NCBI RefSeq assembly: GCF_910592395.1 | Contig: NC_088312.1 | Location: forward strand, 7,068,001-7,132,000 | DNA: 64,000 nucleotides | Direction: 5' to 3' | From: Lineus longissimus | Taxonomy: Eukaryota > Nemertea > Pilidiophora > Heteronemertea > Lineidae | Part shown: positions 11,801 to 34,680 of the stretch, piece by piece | Layout: every line of letters starts with the position of its first letter | Position numbering within the stretch: the first letter of the stretch is position 1 | Made by a program: the position numbers and the translations under genes | The notes under the pieces: model-generated | Told to the model about the DNA's origin: nothing | Database searches by the model: none | The model's input: the letters and a program-made list of their open reading frames with translations, nothing else

Positions 11801-12933
11801 GACAGCACATGGTGGTCACATAACTCATCTGTTTCCGTGATATTGGGTGTGGTACTTTAGTTGATAATGTTACACAGGGTTTAGGGTAATTGGGAGATGT
11901 ACCATTGGTTGTAGGTTGTTGTTAACTCATTGTTCTTACAGAACATTCCCATGGTAAGTCCTAAATTCTAAAACACCTTAGTTACAATGTTTCATCTTTA
12001 TAATGGATTATAAAGCCTCATATTGACCATGGAGGTTTCCGTGAGAGAACCATATTAAACCTGGGTTGGTATAAAATGTGCCGAAACCAGATTCTCAGTG
12101 TATTGATACCAAACATCATTGGTGGTGTCTTTATCTGATTCTGACGTAACACTCGCAGGCTGTGTTGAAATACTTCATTTGCGCTGGCGTACAACATGTG
12201 CTAACTATGTCATTATCTGATCCTTTCTGGCAACACTGAGTTTGTCCCTTTAGTATGACAAAACGTTGATAACACCTTTGAGAAGGCCCCCAAGGTGTGG
12301 TATTTGATTGATTCTGTCGATGGTGGCCTGGGAGATCATTAGGTTTACAAGTGGACTGCTCCGGAGACGAGCAAACCTGGCCTGGGACAAATTAGCAACA
12401 TGAAAATGCAAGTACATGGACAATTGGTCCATATTTTGGTTCTGAAGATTATTTGTATCACTTCAAGCCGATACTTGAAGTGATAAGTCTTCGATGGTTG
12501 ATATTAATGATAAATGTAAGCATGATTTGTTGACGTTGCGTTCAATCCAGTTTGTGCACGTCACTGCAGTGCTTGACAGCATCTTATAGATGATGCATGG
12601 CAAAAAATGTGTTTTCTTGAATGACTTTGAGACGTGATCATTATGTCAGGTTACCCAGTATCGCTAGAAGTAGAAGCATGCTGGAAGAATCACATCATTT
12701 CATGTCTCAGTCTGTTTTTGGATCGCATGCAACCTGCATTTCAACGTCCGGAATCAGACCTCAACTCAGAGTAGAGTGCAACCTCTCTTATAAAGTGTTG
12801 TCTATGGAGGGGCATTTCTAAAAAATCAAAAGAATCCATGTGAATTAAACATTTCACTGATTTGAACTGATTTCTTGTCAATCCAAGTTTTACAATACAT
12901 GACTGTGTCATCTTTTTTTCTTGTATATTTCAG
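11801..12933. other. 5' flank / first intron of MAP3K, nothing else seen
   Basis: No supported coding exon. It ends in a good polypyrimidine tract and AG at 12933, so one or more 5' exons of the MAP3K gene, probably non-coding, should lie here or further upstream. Confidence 0.5.
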
Positions 12934-23442
<10,509 letters not shown>

Positions 23443-24297
23443 GCCAGGATCTCGTGGCTGCCTTTCTCAGTTGTGGCTCCCTCTTGTTGTGAGAAGAGAA
23501 CTGAGAGAGTGGTGTCAGGAGAAACAATTGAGTGGAATAAACAATGTTAGAAATGAACACAGTAAGATTTGGATGCAAAGTTATCTAATAGATCTACATG
23601 TAAGTGTATTCTCAGTGGAATAATTTGCATTAGATATGAATCACTGCCAGTAATTATTATGAGTATCTTCTGCTGTGACAATTAGAGCCATCATCATATT
23701 GCCTCGAAATATGTTAACTGTAAATATTGTACATTTTACAAATGTGGTCAGTGTCATGAGAGGATTGTTGTTGTATTTATTATTTGCTGCATATGCATTT
23801 TATAATCGTTGTTGATTTTTTAGTGGTAATCTTCTATGCTTAATTTTAGTGCAGGGTTTGATTGTCCAAAACAAGCTTTGTAACTAACGCTGTCTAAATG
23901 CTTTTAGGAGATGACGCCAAAATAAGTTGATGCAGGCATTAGTGACAAAATTTCTTTTGAACAACTGGCCGCAGGTGATTTATTTTGAGTATTGGCTACT
24001 ATGATCCTGTAGGACTGGTTTACTTTTGTTTTGTTTTTTTGCAGTCAGTGACCCTAAATATGAAGTTAAAACTATGTTTAGTACATGTTACGCTTCATTG
24101 GTTCTCTGGTTCAAATCCGGCACCCATGTGCAAGGGATATAGCTAATTTATGTATGAGAAATTCGGGCTGTGGTCAGTGAGGTACTACTTCTATGTGTAG
24201 TTGTGTTTCAGGAAGAACTAGTTCATTGACTATGTTTGATATTTGTAATATGGGGGGTTGCAAGTGCACATTCTACATGTAAATGCAGTAAAGCAGT

Positions 24298-24470
24298 GCT
24301 CTCCACAAGGCCATTTTTTAGGGCATCTCACCCAACCTTGGAAGCAGCTGCCCTACATTGCTCTAGAATTATGTAAAGGGTTTCTATAGGGCCACCACCT
24401 TGTGTTACACACTGGTAAAACTTCTTTTTATTCAAGGGTATGATTCTATCTTGAGAAAACCCTGTGGAGA
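24298..24470 (+). repeat. Dispersed repeat R1, copy 2 (MAP3K 3' UTR)
   Basis: Same order of shared blocks as 15571-15785: CTCCACAAGGCCATTT, TGCTCTAGAATT, TGTAAAGGGTT, CCTTGTG, ACACTGG and GAGAAAACCCTGT. Confidence 0.7.
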
Positions 24471-24869
24471 ACCCGTTGAGGTAGACATTTTCCTGGCAGA
24501 TTCAAATATTAAAAAAGGAGGCGGTCAATAGACTCTTCTTTCTTGAAATATATTTAAACTAGTATCCCATTGGCCACAGTGCTGGCCTGCCTCGACCTCA
24601 TAATAGCCTGTTTCAGTGAAATTTAATTCATTCAATTATTATGGTGTTGTATTTTGTACTACATGTTGAGACAGAAAGTTGAATAATGTAACTGTACAAT
24701 CTATCCACTAGTCTATGGTATTGTTCCTATGAAGCATTAGTCAATCTTGAGACACCCTGTGTACATTTTGGCAAAACACTATAGATTCTGACTTCAAAAC
24801 TTAAAAATGCCCCAAGGACCTGTGCATGGATGACCAAATGTCTTGTTGTATTGTTCTGATTTTGAAGAA

Positions 24870-24875
24870 AATAAA
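24870..24875 (+). promoter_or_regulatory. Poly(A) signal of MAP3K
   Basis: AATAAA about 1.4 kb after the stop codon, followed by a GT-rich stretch (TTTGTGGTG). Confidence 0.6.
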
Positions 24876-24956
24876 AATCTTTGTGGTGAAATGAAGTGTT
24901 CAGTCATTCTTATTAAAGGCACTCAGACTTGGACCTCTATCCTTCCCATTGGCCTG

Positions 24957-25107
24957 GTCACATTATAGGTTCAGTATGTTTCAAATCATGAACGCGGGTT
25001 GAGGATTGCTCCAAAGTAATCTTTGCTATCGAGCTCATTCATTGCATGGTCTGCTTTGAGATGGATTATCAGGTGAGGATCTGCTCGTACTGCCCTTGGC
25101 TCTGGGT
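24957..25107 (+). repeat. Dispersed repeat R3, copy 1
   Basis: GGTCACATTATAGGTTCAGTATGTTTCAA through ATCTGCTCGTACTG matches 62638-62781 with scattered substitutions and a few small indels, in the same orientation. Confidence 0.8.
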
Positions 25108-25316
25108 GTAGCAGCATTATCTCGCCAGGACTGGTTGTGACAGTCTCTGCAATTTCATCAGGTCTGGTTGTGTCGGCATCTCCTGTCTATCAGGTCTGGT
25201 TGTGACAGCATATGCTGTATTATCACTATCACAGGACCCCAGCTGGCGCCATCTGAGCTAAAAAAGTGGAACCACGCGATTACTTAAAATTTAAAATCAC
25301 CCCGTTTGAGGTGGAA

Positions 25317-25337
25317 ATTCCCCCTTTAGGGGGGAAT
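25317..25337. repeat. Perfect 8-bp hairpin
   Basis: ATTCCCCC and GGGGGAAT around a 5-base loop. No role can be assigned. Confidence 0.5.
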
Positions 25338-26391
25338 AGGGGACGAGTTATTCCTTGAACCCCAAACATGGTACCGATGACCGTTAGATCACAGTGTATC
25401 TTTGTCCAAACTTAGTTACATACCACAACCTTTATATGTAGGCCTAGTGCAAATCGCATGGATTTGACTCCACTTACGTTTTAGATACGTTGCAGGTCAA
25501 ATGTTTATGCTGCCACCTATTAGTGAGGATGATAACTAGTAGTCCCGGTAAATGTGGAAATTATTGACGCTGTTTACTTCTTCGCACATTTTGTACACGT
25601 TGTTGTAAGTGTGTAGTTTTCGATGTTGATGGCAATCTTGACATAAGAGGCGCTGATTTCGTTCCTTTGAATAAACAGTGAATCAAGGCTGACAACAACT
25701 TAAAAGTTTTCTTTATGGTAAACATATGTTAGGAAGCTTTTGTAACAATGAATATTCGTGCATTTACTGCAAGATTTCTACTCTTAATTTAGTGTCCGAA
25801 AATAGAACCCGGATTTCAGTACTGCTGCAATGTCAAATGTAAACTCGACTGTGTAGTCTCATCTTTCTATTACTGGACATGCTGCTAGACCATGTAGACT
25901 GTAGTAGGCCAATGGCTGGTGATGGTATGATTTTACCACCTTTTTTATGATTGTCCAAAGACTTCATAGCCCAGGCCCAGACTTGGGCATGATATTGGTA
26001 ATGATATGATATATTTGACGTCTTGACTAGCGTGAGTATAACTTGGGATGTCGAGTATGGACAGAGTAGGCCAGACCAAAAGGCTATGTCAAGGACTGAG
26101 GAGTGTGATGACTGCCTTAAGTATCTAGTGACATCAAGTGAAAAACATCATCATGATCATTGGTACCACAAGTCAGCAGTGTGATGTGAGATGGACTCTT
26201 TTTGGTCGAAGCTGGTGACACAAACAACAACTCTAACTGACAAATGCTCACAGGATCAGAATGAACACAGAAAAACAAATGAGAAGGCTACATGTATCAT
26301 TCCTGAGAAGTCATGTAATCCATAACAGAAGTTCAACTGTTTACGTCTGCCTTATGGTTATCAATGTTTTTTTGCATTTGTCTATTTCCAG

Positions 26392-28790
26392 TGGCCTGCA
26401 GTCCCAAATCGGCCATGCTGTCAGCTGTCTTTGGGAGATTATACAGTGGCTACCAGTACACCAAGAGTTGGATCCCAGGCTTCCATCATGCACAAACTCA
26501 GGTTCTTCCCACGCAAGAAACTGTCTACAAAGTGAGGAAGCTATTTGACATTGTTGATAAGTTGAAGTTAATAGAGGAGGCTTCAAAGGAATGCAGGCAT
26601 GATGCTGCAGGGCAGAAAGTTTTTGAGCGTGGAGGAGGAGGTTCTGACTTGGTTAAAGAAGTTGAATATGACCTCAGGGAATTTAAACTGAACCTTGATA
26701 GCTGCCCAAAGAATGAGGACCTCTCGGACATTGCAGGTGACACTGGATATAACGTTCTGCAGTACTGCATCATCAAAAACCAAATCAGTGGTGTTCGAGT
26801 CATTTTAGAACGTGGCTGGGATCTCAATATTGGTGGCTGCAGTAAACCATTGCATCTGGCGTCCAAGTTGGGTTATGGTCAGATTGTTGAAGACCTATTG
26901 CTGGCTGGTGCAAAGGCTGACATCCAGTCGTCAGTGTGCTACCCAGACTCTCACACTCCAGCCAACTGTGGCTCATTGCCTGTACCATTTACCGGGTATT
27001 TCCAGAAGAGACCTAAATGCCTTGGAAGTTCCGACCCGATGCTGCCTGTTTACTATGCGCTAGAAAACGATCATTTGGAAGTGGTTCAGGTTCTTCTAAG
27101 GGCCGCTGCAACCAACAGTGCAACTGTGCCTTACAAAATGCAAAACCTCTTCAATATGGCTTGTAAATTCGGAGCCTACAGGTGCATTCATTATTTCCTT
27201 GAGTCTCTTGGACAGTACTCCTCACTGAATGATAACAAATCATCTCCTGATCGAAGACCCCCCAGCCCTCAACATGGTTATGTGTATTCAATACTTCACT
27301 ACTTTAGTGACCAGAACAACATTGATGTGAACTTTCGAGACAGTGAGGGGCACTGCCCGCTATTCTACAGTTTGCCATACGGCGAAAAGTGCATGAAACT
27401 TTTGATTGAGAGCTCTGCCAATGTTCATGTCAAGACGAAAAAGTCTGAGACAGCTTTACATCTTTTGTTCAGGAGAAATTATGCACCGCTTGAATTAGCT
27501 GGGTCTTTGAAACTGTTGTTGGGGAATGGTCTGGAGGAGGACACGAGCACAGTGGATAGTTCAGGGAACACTGCCTTGCACTATGCTGTCTCACATGTCA
27601 ATCATCGAGTAAACTCTGTCGTCCAGAGCGACATCTTGTGCTACGAAGGTGAAGATTTAGAAGACGTTTCCATGGACACGCAGTGGGGTTACCAGCAACA
27701 AGTGGTCGAGACTTTAGAGTTACTTCTTCAACATAACTGTGATTTGAAGGTCCAGAATAAGACGGGGAACACTGCTTTCCAAAAGCTAATCCAGAATTTG
27801 TATAGCTATTTCACAGCCGCTCCGAATGTGGAGCAACTACACTGGAGGCAGGGTTACTTAGTTACGATGAAGGCATTCGACCGTGCAATGGATACCCTTC
27901 TCAAATATGGTGCTATGGTGAATCAGTGTAACCCTGCTGGTCTTTCTCCCCTGAGAATAATCCTGCAGACATTGCTTAACATTGACCAGGATGTGCTTCC
28001 ACAGTATACCGGTGATTTTGTCGAATGCCTGGACGTGCTCTGTAAACATGGTGCTGATACGAACTTTTTTGTGGGACACAGTGGTGGTTTGTGTGTATCC
28101 ATGTTAACTGCCCTCGGAGAGTCATGCATTTGCTACACTGCACCAAGCTACACTGATGAAATGAAAAGAGAGAATGCCATGTTTGTAAACCAAGTCTTAA
28201 ATCTGTTGTTGTCCTACGGTTTAAATCCCAACTACAGTTCACGGCGCCGCCGACCATACCTCCAAGGAGGAAATGGCAACGCCCTCGTTGAGTTTGTCCA
28301 ACTCACACGCTGTGTGACATCAGTGTATGACCTCCGGTACATCTACTTGTGGGTCAAGACGCTCCTCCAGAGGGGTGCAGACCCTGATATTGAACCCTAC
28401 CCTGCTGATCCGACAATCGTTCATTGTCAAAGTTCCATCTTCCTGAAACACAATAAGACGCAGGCAGTCAACCACTACATGCATCAGATTAAAGACTTGA
28501 GTGCACTCCTTGGCGATCACTACATCTTGAAACTTCTCCTTCTGTTCTACAGTTCCATGGATCATGACATAGTCTATCAGAGCCTGAACATGGCCAAGTC
28601 AAAGTTCGATAATCAGAAATGTGAACGATTTTACCACATTTTGAACGAGTTGTCTTGTCAACCGCGAAGCCTCAAACAGAATGCTAGGATTGCTGTTTAT
28701 AAGGCATTGGATCGTAACTTGGTTGGACGAGTTGATTTGCTGGATATTCCTGAGATCTTGAAGGAATATCTTCTTGAGATTGAACCTTGA
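26392..28790 (+). CDS. Ankyrin-repeat protein with C-terminal SOCS box (ASB-like)
   Basis: Probable substrate-receptor subunit of an Elongin B/C-Cullin 5 ubiquitin ligase. One large coding exon follows the acceptor TCTATTTCCAG. ATG at 26415 (MLSAVFGRLYSG) gives 791 residues, stop TGA. Ankyrin-type helices recur from about residue 110 to 690: PLHLASKLGYGQIVEDLLLAG, PVYYALENDHLEVVQVLLR, TALHLLFRRNYAP, GNTALHYAVSH, LLQHNCDL, LLKYGAMVNQ, CKHGADTN, LLQRGADPDI. The end reads as a SOCS box: BC-box-like SLKQNARIAVYKAL (Ala at the usual Cys position), then a Cul5-box-like DIPEILKEYLL. It is longer than most vertebrate ASB proteins (about 300-600 residues). An open frame 17 codons upstream of the chosen ATG spans the acceptor and is not used. 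The substrate is unknown. Confidence 0.85.
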
Positions 28791-29699
28791 AGTTTTAATT
28801 TTGTATGGACAGATTTATTTATCCTACACAGTTCAACTGTGATTTGAGTTTCTTAAGTTTCATGCCTTCGAGTGAGTTATTACTAAAGATCTCAATCACT
28901 CCATCATAGCTGCTGTATATTTTGCTGTATATTTTCAAGGCTCTTTAATTGTGTACATTTTTGATTCTGCCATTTTGTTGTAAATTTCTATCTAGATGAT
29001 CAGGAGAAATCTACTCATCGTGCCATAGGCCGTTCCGTTAGGAGCAGGGTAGGTAATTAACCTGCTATCATTATGATCATATACTTAAAAATGTGGCCAA
29101 CATAATTACCATAAATTGCCAACAGTCATCACTTCTTCTTTGTCTTGCTGCTGTTTGTCCTACTGCTTTCTATTTTGTGTATTCATACTTCAAAACTATC
29201 AATTATGTGTTCGGTTTATCTCTGTATCTAAGAAGTAGAAATTTGGACACAGGCACCTGTGGATCAAAACTCCAGCCCAACTGTCAACACCCATATTTTA
29301 TAAGTGTTGTCAGTTTGGCTGGAGTACCCGTGGTTTGGGTTACTGCCAGTCAGGCATTGTATAGTTTCATAGCTGGTGAACTTGTGCTAATCTTCCACAA
29401 AATATTGTAAAATATTTTTTGCTGAAATATAAAGATCATGTTGATGTACCAATCTAAAGGATATTGTCTGGTTTTTGGTAGTTCTCTGATAATTGAAGAT
29501 TCGTTGTCATCATTTCCCATACTCCCCATACAAGTCAGTTGTGCTTGAATGGATCTGAAGCCCCGTCCATTTCTGAAACTCCAACTAGACCTGCTCATTT
29601 GAAAGACTTTGGTTGTATAGAGTAGGTTCTCTATGAAAAAGTGCGGTAAATTTGGAAGATGGCCAACCATCTTGGAACTACCTCCTCTGCAATGCTCTC
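28791..29699. other. 3' flank of the ankyrin/SOCS gene, nothing seen
   Basis: AT-rich, no AATAAA close to the stop, and only short unsupported ORFs. Confidence 0.45.
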
Positions 29700-31254
29700 C
29701 CCTCTTTTTTTGGATGTCGAGAGAAGTCTAGAGGAGACTATGCTCAGTCCTAACCAAGGAAAATAATGTCTCCTGTGCAGCCAGTCTTTGATGACGGAAT
29801 GGTTGTGACAAATTATGTCTCCGGTTGAAAGTTCACGGTTGTGACAGAGACTGTCTCGTTCGTAAAGATGGCATAGTTGTGACTCTGGATCTGTCTTGGT
29901 TGTGAACTGGTTGGTGTATAGAATTGTTCTCAAGAAGCCACCATCATCTTCATGTGGGATTACTATGACTTGAACATTGAGACCAGGAAGCAAGGCTGCC
30001 AGACGATCGTCTTTGGTAGTCATGGAGTCACAGGTGCTGCCACAAACATTGTTACACTACTCCTGTGTTCTTATATCACGTCTAAATAAGTATTGTTGTG
30101 CCTCATTTCATAGGCTCCGGGTATGAGGAATAGAACATGATGGTTGTGACAGCGACTGTCTCGTTCGTAAAGATGGATTGGTTTGTTGTCATCCAGCACC
30201 TCTAGCCATGTCACACCTGGCACCACCTGACTGTTGGGACCAAGGCAACTTTCTTTGATCACTCTGCCTGAATCCTCCTCTTCAATGCTCTCCTCTGTGT
30301 TCAGGGAATTCAGGAGCGGACTGTTCTCACAGTCTCAATAAAGGGTGGTCCCCTGGTAGTGGTCCTGTATGGAGGACAGAAGTCCTTGTTACGGCCCTGG
30401 GAGAGGTTGTCCTCATCACTCATATTGGAGACAGGACTGGGATCTTCAGGGAGGGTTCATTGCACTACTTGGAGGAAACTGTCCTCACTAGCTTGTTGTC
30501 TCAGGATCTGGAAAAGCCGACGCAAAATATTGTGCCCCTGCTGCAAACCAGTTGGTGAAAATGGAAAGTGAATGGATGTGATGGAGACACATCTCATTCG
30601 TGAAGATAGAATAGTTGTGACCGGGAAGCAAGGCTACCAGACGATCGGCTTTGGTAGTCATGGAGTCACAGGTGTTGCCACAAACATTGTTACACTACTC
30701 CTGTGTCCTTATATCACGTCTAAATAAGTATTGTTGTGCCTCATTTCATAAGCTCCAGGTATGAGGAAATAGAACATTATTGTGACATGGCATTCATGCT
30801 GGCCCCCAAAACTGGCATCTCCTTACTGTTAGGACCAGGGGCAACCCTCTTGGAACACTCTATCTGATTCCTCCACTGCAATACTCTCCCCTGTGTCCAG
30901 AGAATTATAGAGGAGACTGCCCTCATTCTTTACAGATGGGATATTGTCTACAGTACAACCACAGTTGGTGAATATGGAATTGTTGTGACAAATGATATCT
31001 CAGGTTGAAAGGGATGATTGTGACAGCGACTGTCTCGTTCGTAAAGATAGATTGGGTGTCTCTAGCCATGTCACACCTGGCACCTCCTGACTGTTGGGAC
31101 CAAGGCAACTCTCTTGGATCACTCTGTCCGAATCCTCCTCTCCAATGCTCTTCTCTGTGTTCAGGGAATTCAGGAGCGGACTGTCCTCACAGTCTCAATA
31201 AAGGGGGGTTCCATTGTAGTGATCCCGTCTGGAGGACAGAAGTCCTTGTTACGG

Positions 31255-31357
31255 CCCTGGGAGAGGTTGTCCTCATCACTCATATTGGAGACAGGACTGG
31301 GATCTTTAGGGAGGGTTCACAGCACTACTTGGAGGAAACTGTCCTCACTCTCTTGTT
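31255..31357. repeat. Left copy of 103-bp direct repeat flanking a LINE
   Basis: CCCTGGGAGAGGTTGTCCTC to CACTCTCTTGTT, identical to 31931-32033 except one base (TGTCC versus TGTTC). Confidence 0.85.
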
Positions 31358-31930
31358 AGTTAGTTTAATGAAATTTTATTCAGAATCACAAGAAGATACA
31401 AAGTTACAAAAGGTATAAATTTCCAGGGCTGAGGCACGATGTGCATTATTAGCCCTGGACTACAAACAATATATTTACAAATGACAATGGATAACATAAG
31501 GAAGTATAAGATAATGACAAGCAAAGAGGTAGGAAGAATAAAATTTTGTAATTTTGAGATGCAGCGCTGCAAGCCCTTTCAATGGTCGGCAAAGTAATTT
31601 ACCACAGCAAAAATAAATTTGGCAACTCTTTCAACCACTTTCTTGTTAGTAGCTGTTGAAAGGGAACTGTGACCATACAAGAGGGCTTGCAGGCGCTCAC
31701 CTATGCGGTGAAGGTTGACAAAAGAAAAGTTGGTCAGCCAACCCAGGTCATTGAACAGTGAGACACGAAGATCTAGAAGTGGAGGGCAGTCGAGAAATAT
31801 ATGTTTTGTGGATTGATTCTTAAAACCACAGGTGCAGGATGGGCTTTGTACATTAGTAAAATTATGACTAAACAGGTGTGATTTAAAGATCAAATCACAC
31901 CTGGTTCTATTTAGATATAGTTCTTCATAT
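31358..31930 (-). mobile_element. 5'-truncated non-LTR retrotransposon (LINE)
   Basis: Minus-strand frame ending at 31579 codes the C-terminal end of a LINE reverse-transcriptase protein. It has a Cys/His knuckle of the form CTCGF...KHIFLDC, followed by hydrophobic helices and the stop. The 3' UTR runs to 31358 and ends with AATAAAATTTCATTAAACTAAC-type short repeats, as LINE tails do. Only the last 117 or so residues survive. The element is dead and flanked by 103-bp direct repeats. Confidence 0.8.
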
Positions 31931-32033
31931 CCCTGGGAGAGGTTGTCCTCATCACTCATATTGGAGACAGGACTGGGATCTTTAGGGAGGGTTCACAGCA
32001 CTACTTGGAGGAAACTGTTCTCACTCTCTTGTT
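31931..32033. repeat. Right copy of 103-bp direct repeat flanking a LINE
   Basis: See the left copy. Joining left and right flanks without the insert restores the uninterrupted order seen in the paralogous block at 30395-30520. Confidence 0.85.
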
Positions 32034-32110
32034 GTCTCAGGATCTGGAAAAGCAGACTGGTTGGTGGCGACTGTCATGAGTGCCAATGGTCTCTGGCTGG
32101 AAGAGACTGG

Positions 32111-32931
32111 CAGGTGGAAAGGGGATCCTGTTTTCAGCTCTTTGGGAGTGCAGGGCTCTCCAAAAAGTTTCATCAACTTCACGAGATTTTGTCTCACTGC
32201 AATATGTGTGACATTTCTATCTCATTCATGAGGACAGAAGAATCACACTTCATCAGAGCAATATAAAACAAACACGAGCTTGATATTTTAATACAATTTC
32301 AGATTTTATAAAAATATATTTACAGGCATGTGATTTGAAACTTTCTCACATGTCAACAACAGTGTCTCTGTGAGAGCTCAGAACTATTGAGCAATAAAAA
32401 TTTGTAACACTACCACTACATTGTACCAAGAATTAATAACGACTATTAATTCTTGATTGCACTCATACCAAAACCTACATTCCATTCAGCTAATACTACA
32501 AACAGTTATTTATCTAACTGTGAAATAAGTTAGAAGCCCTATATCTATACAGCTACCACATCATGTGGAGGTTACACCCAATCTCTCTTCTAAAACCAAT
32601 GGCACAGCCACTCTCTCAGGTAAATGATTTATACCCAAATAAAATACTCGTTCAAAAGTCAGACGATGAATGAACATATTAAACATGTGCAGACCATTTT
32701 CACACTATCTAATATAGAAGTTTTCTGCTCGATTCTTTTTCTAAAGACACGATCTCAATCATACGTCACACATGGTCTGCTGACCTCCACACTACTGTTC
32801 TTGCCATTGCAACACCAACTCTGTTTCTTTGTACAAAGATGTCCAATTGATTTTCATACATACTGGACCAGCCAGTGAACACTCTTTATACTTGGTGAGT
32901 TATTCACCCGACCTCACCAGCAATGCAGAGT
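32111..32931. other. 3' flank of IRAK1BP1, nothing seen
   Basis: AT-rich non-coding sequence, probably including the IRAK1BP1 3' UTR. No canonical minus-strand AATAAA was found. Confidence 0.4.
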
Positions 32932-34340
32932 TTAAGTTTTGACTGCAGCCTGTTTACTCTTCTCTTTTAACTTCATCTCAAAACAGGCAAACACTTTTGC
33001 ACACACATTAACCGTTGCCTGATCCATTTTCTGAGGAATGGTCATCGGTCCGTCTGAATCAGGTGAAGTACCATCTGGGGCTCCATCCCATTCCTCCACT
33101 GCCTCCTCTCGAACCATAATCGCCCGTCCTAACGAGTGTCCTAGTAACTTGGCAATATCTTGGGCTTTCTGCTTGGCATTAGTTACAGCTTTTAGACATG
33201 CTTGTTTCCTGTAAAGAACAAACAGTAGCTATGAACGAGATGATTTATTTTCAGTTTCTGGATTTTATGCAGATTTTAGTTGTTACAACACAAGTGCAGA
33301 ATGCAATCTAAAAAGTTTTAAACTCATAGGCTAACACTTGACGTGAGGAACAAAGATAATAAAGGTAAGAACAGGAATATTGGAGGGAAAATTAAACTAA
33401 AATGGGTTGAATCTAGTTGATTGACTCTGCTTCTCGCCTCGATTCATTTACTTCAACATTGGATTGTTGAGCTACATGTACAACTTAGCCTGTACCTGAG
33501 TGTTTCTAACTTTGGTCCACTATGAAAGAACTCTGGAAATGAGATCTTTACAGTTTCATCCAGTTTTTCTGCTAAAAAGTTGGTCACAGTTTGGCACTTG
33601 TTTACATCGACAAAAACGACGGTCACAACAGAATCCATGTAACAATATCGATCTTCTTTTCGGAGGACTTTGGAAATGGTGATATCAGCATCCTGCAAGA
33701 ATAGAAGTAAAGCACATTTCAATAAAGGGAATGATACGGCAGTTTGAAAACCAACATTGTACATCATCACGTCGAATTAAGGTGGAGTTTCAGTCAACTC
33801 AGGGTCACAAAAACAACCTTGTCTTTGTACATGACCTTTTCGAAAAAGTTTGTTTGGGTGCTGACTAGTCATGCGTTTCACCCGGAACAAAGGGTCACAG
33901 TGGCTTATGGCATTGTCCGTAGGCCTAGGCCTTCTGAATCCGCCGTGTTCGGAGTTTTGGTTCAAAGTTTTGGTTCAGATTGGTGTTGGTCGCTGTCGAA
34001 GGCCTGCTCAGGCTACCGGGTACAAGATGAGAATGACTGTATTTACCTTTACTTGCTGATTATGTAAAGTCTGCACCACATAGTCAAGGCGTCTCAGTAC
34101 ACTGTTTTTCACATCTTGCACATTTTCCTTGGAACTTGAAATCGCAATGTTCACCCGACAACGATCTGGACGAAGACACAAATCACCCGACGCGGTGACC
34201 TGAATTTCATTTTCTCTGACCACTTTTTCCGTGACCTGCTTAGTCTCCTCATTCTCTAGTTTCTTGCTCTGCTTGGCAGAGTTACTATGAGGTTTATTGG
34301 AGATAGAAGCGAAAACTTTGGCGGGTCGGTAGGAAGACAT
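32932..34340 (-). CDS. IRAK1BP1: IRAK1-binding protein 1 homologue (SIMPL family)
   Basis: Vertebrate IRAK1BP1 binds IRAK1 and modulates NF-kB signalling; the fold is the SIMPL/DUF541 domain. Three minus-strand exons: 34340-34047, 33692-33496, 33208-32932 (TAA), total 768 nt, 255 residues against about 260 in human, in one frame. Matching blocks: QVTASGDLCLRPDRC (human QVSGTSEVSAGPDRA), RRLDYVVQTL, ITISKVLRKEDRY, NFLAEKLDETV-ISFPEFFH, RKQACLKAVTNAKQKAQDI, LLGHSLGRAI, IPQKMDQATVNVCAKVFACFEMK. The N-terminal 35 residues are poorly conserved and Ser/Lys-rich. The gene is divergently paired with JAGN1. Confidence 0.93.
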
Positions 34341-34680
34341 CTTCCGTTGTAATGTGCCGCCTTTGAAAAATATTTTTGTTTGTGAAAAAAGCCGCTGAAA
34401 GCAATGAAAAGAAGACCGTTACACCGGAAGTCGATGTATTTCTCACTAATACCGAGTTATTGACCAAGTTTAAAGATTAAAATGCAAATTCGATGTATTG
34501 TTAGAAAACATGACGAGGTTTTATAATGAAAAAAATTAATTTTGTCTGGGTTTTATTCTGAGTTTTGAGCGATAACCGGAAGTCTGTGTCCTACCATATT
34601 TGTAAAATTTCTCAAATTACCCTCTGCAAAGGTCGATTTTCTCGTTAGTCAAATAATTTATGGAACCTGAAACCTAAGAA
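34341..34680. promoter_or_regulatory. Shared divergent promoter of IRAK1BP1 and JAGN1
   Basis: Only 340 bp separate the two start codons. Two identical ETS/GABP-type sites, ACCGGAAGTC, lie at 34423-34432 and 34575-34584, both in plus orientation. No TATA box placed for either gene is obvious. Part of this stretch must be 5' UTR. Confidence 0.65.

Larger units (their letters stand above)
23443..24895 (+). other. MAP3K 3' untranslated region
   Basis: Non-coding sequence from the stop codon to the poly(A) signal at 24870. It carries an R1 repeat copy and no ORF of note. Confidence 0.65.
24896..26391. other. Intergenic and 5' flank of the ankyrin/SOCS gene
   Basis: No supported gene. It holds repeat R3, three short GGTCTGGTTGTG(A/T)C-type units near 25125-25215, and a perfect hairpin at 25317-25337. 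A splice acceptor at 26390-26391 implies a non-coding 5' exon somewhere in this stretch. Confidence 0.5.
29700..32110. repeat. Block of duplicated non-coding repeats
   Basis: Segments recur in direct orientation. 29985-30130 matches 30631-30779 (AGGCT(G/A)CCAGACGATCG through TAAATAAGTATTGTTGTGCC). 30146-30520 matches 31020-31357. A third copy of the GGGAGAGGTTGTCCTCATC segment lies at 31931-32050. Short units such as GACTGTCTCGTTCGTAAAGA recur. ORFs here run through repeats and are not credible. Confidence 0.8.

Noticed and set aside
31005-32266. Plus-strand ORFs in the duplicated block
   Set aside because: They repeat with the DNA repeats and change frame between copies, so they are not under coding constraint.
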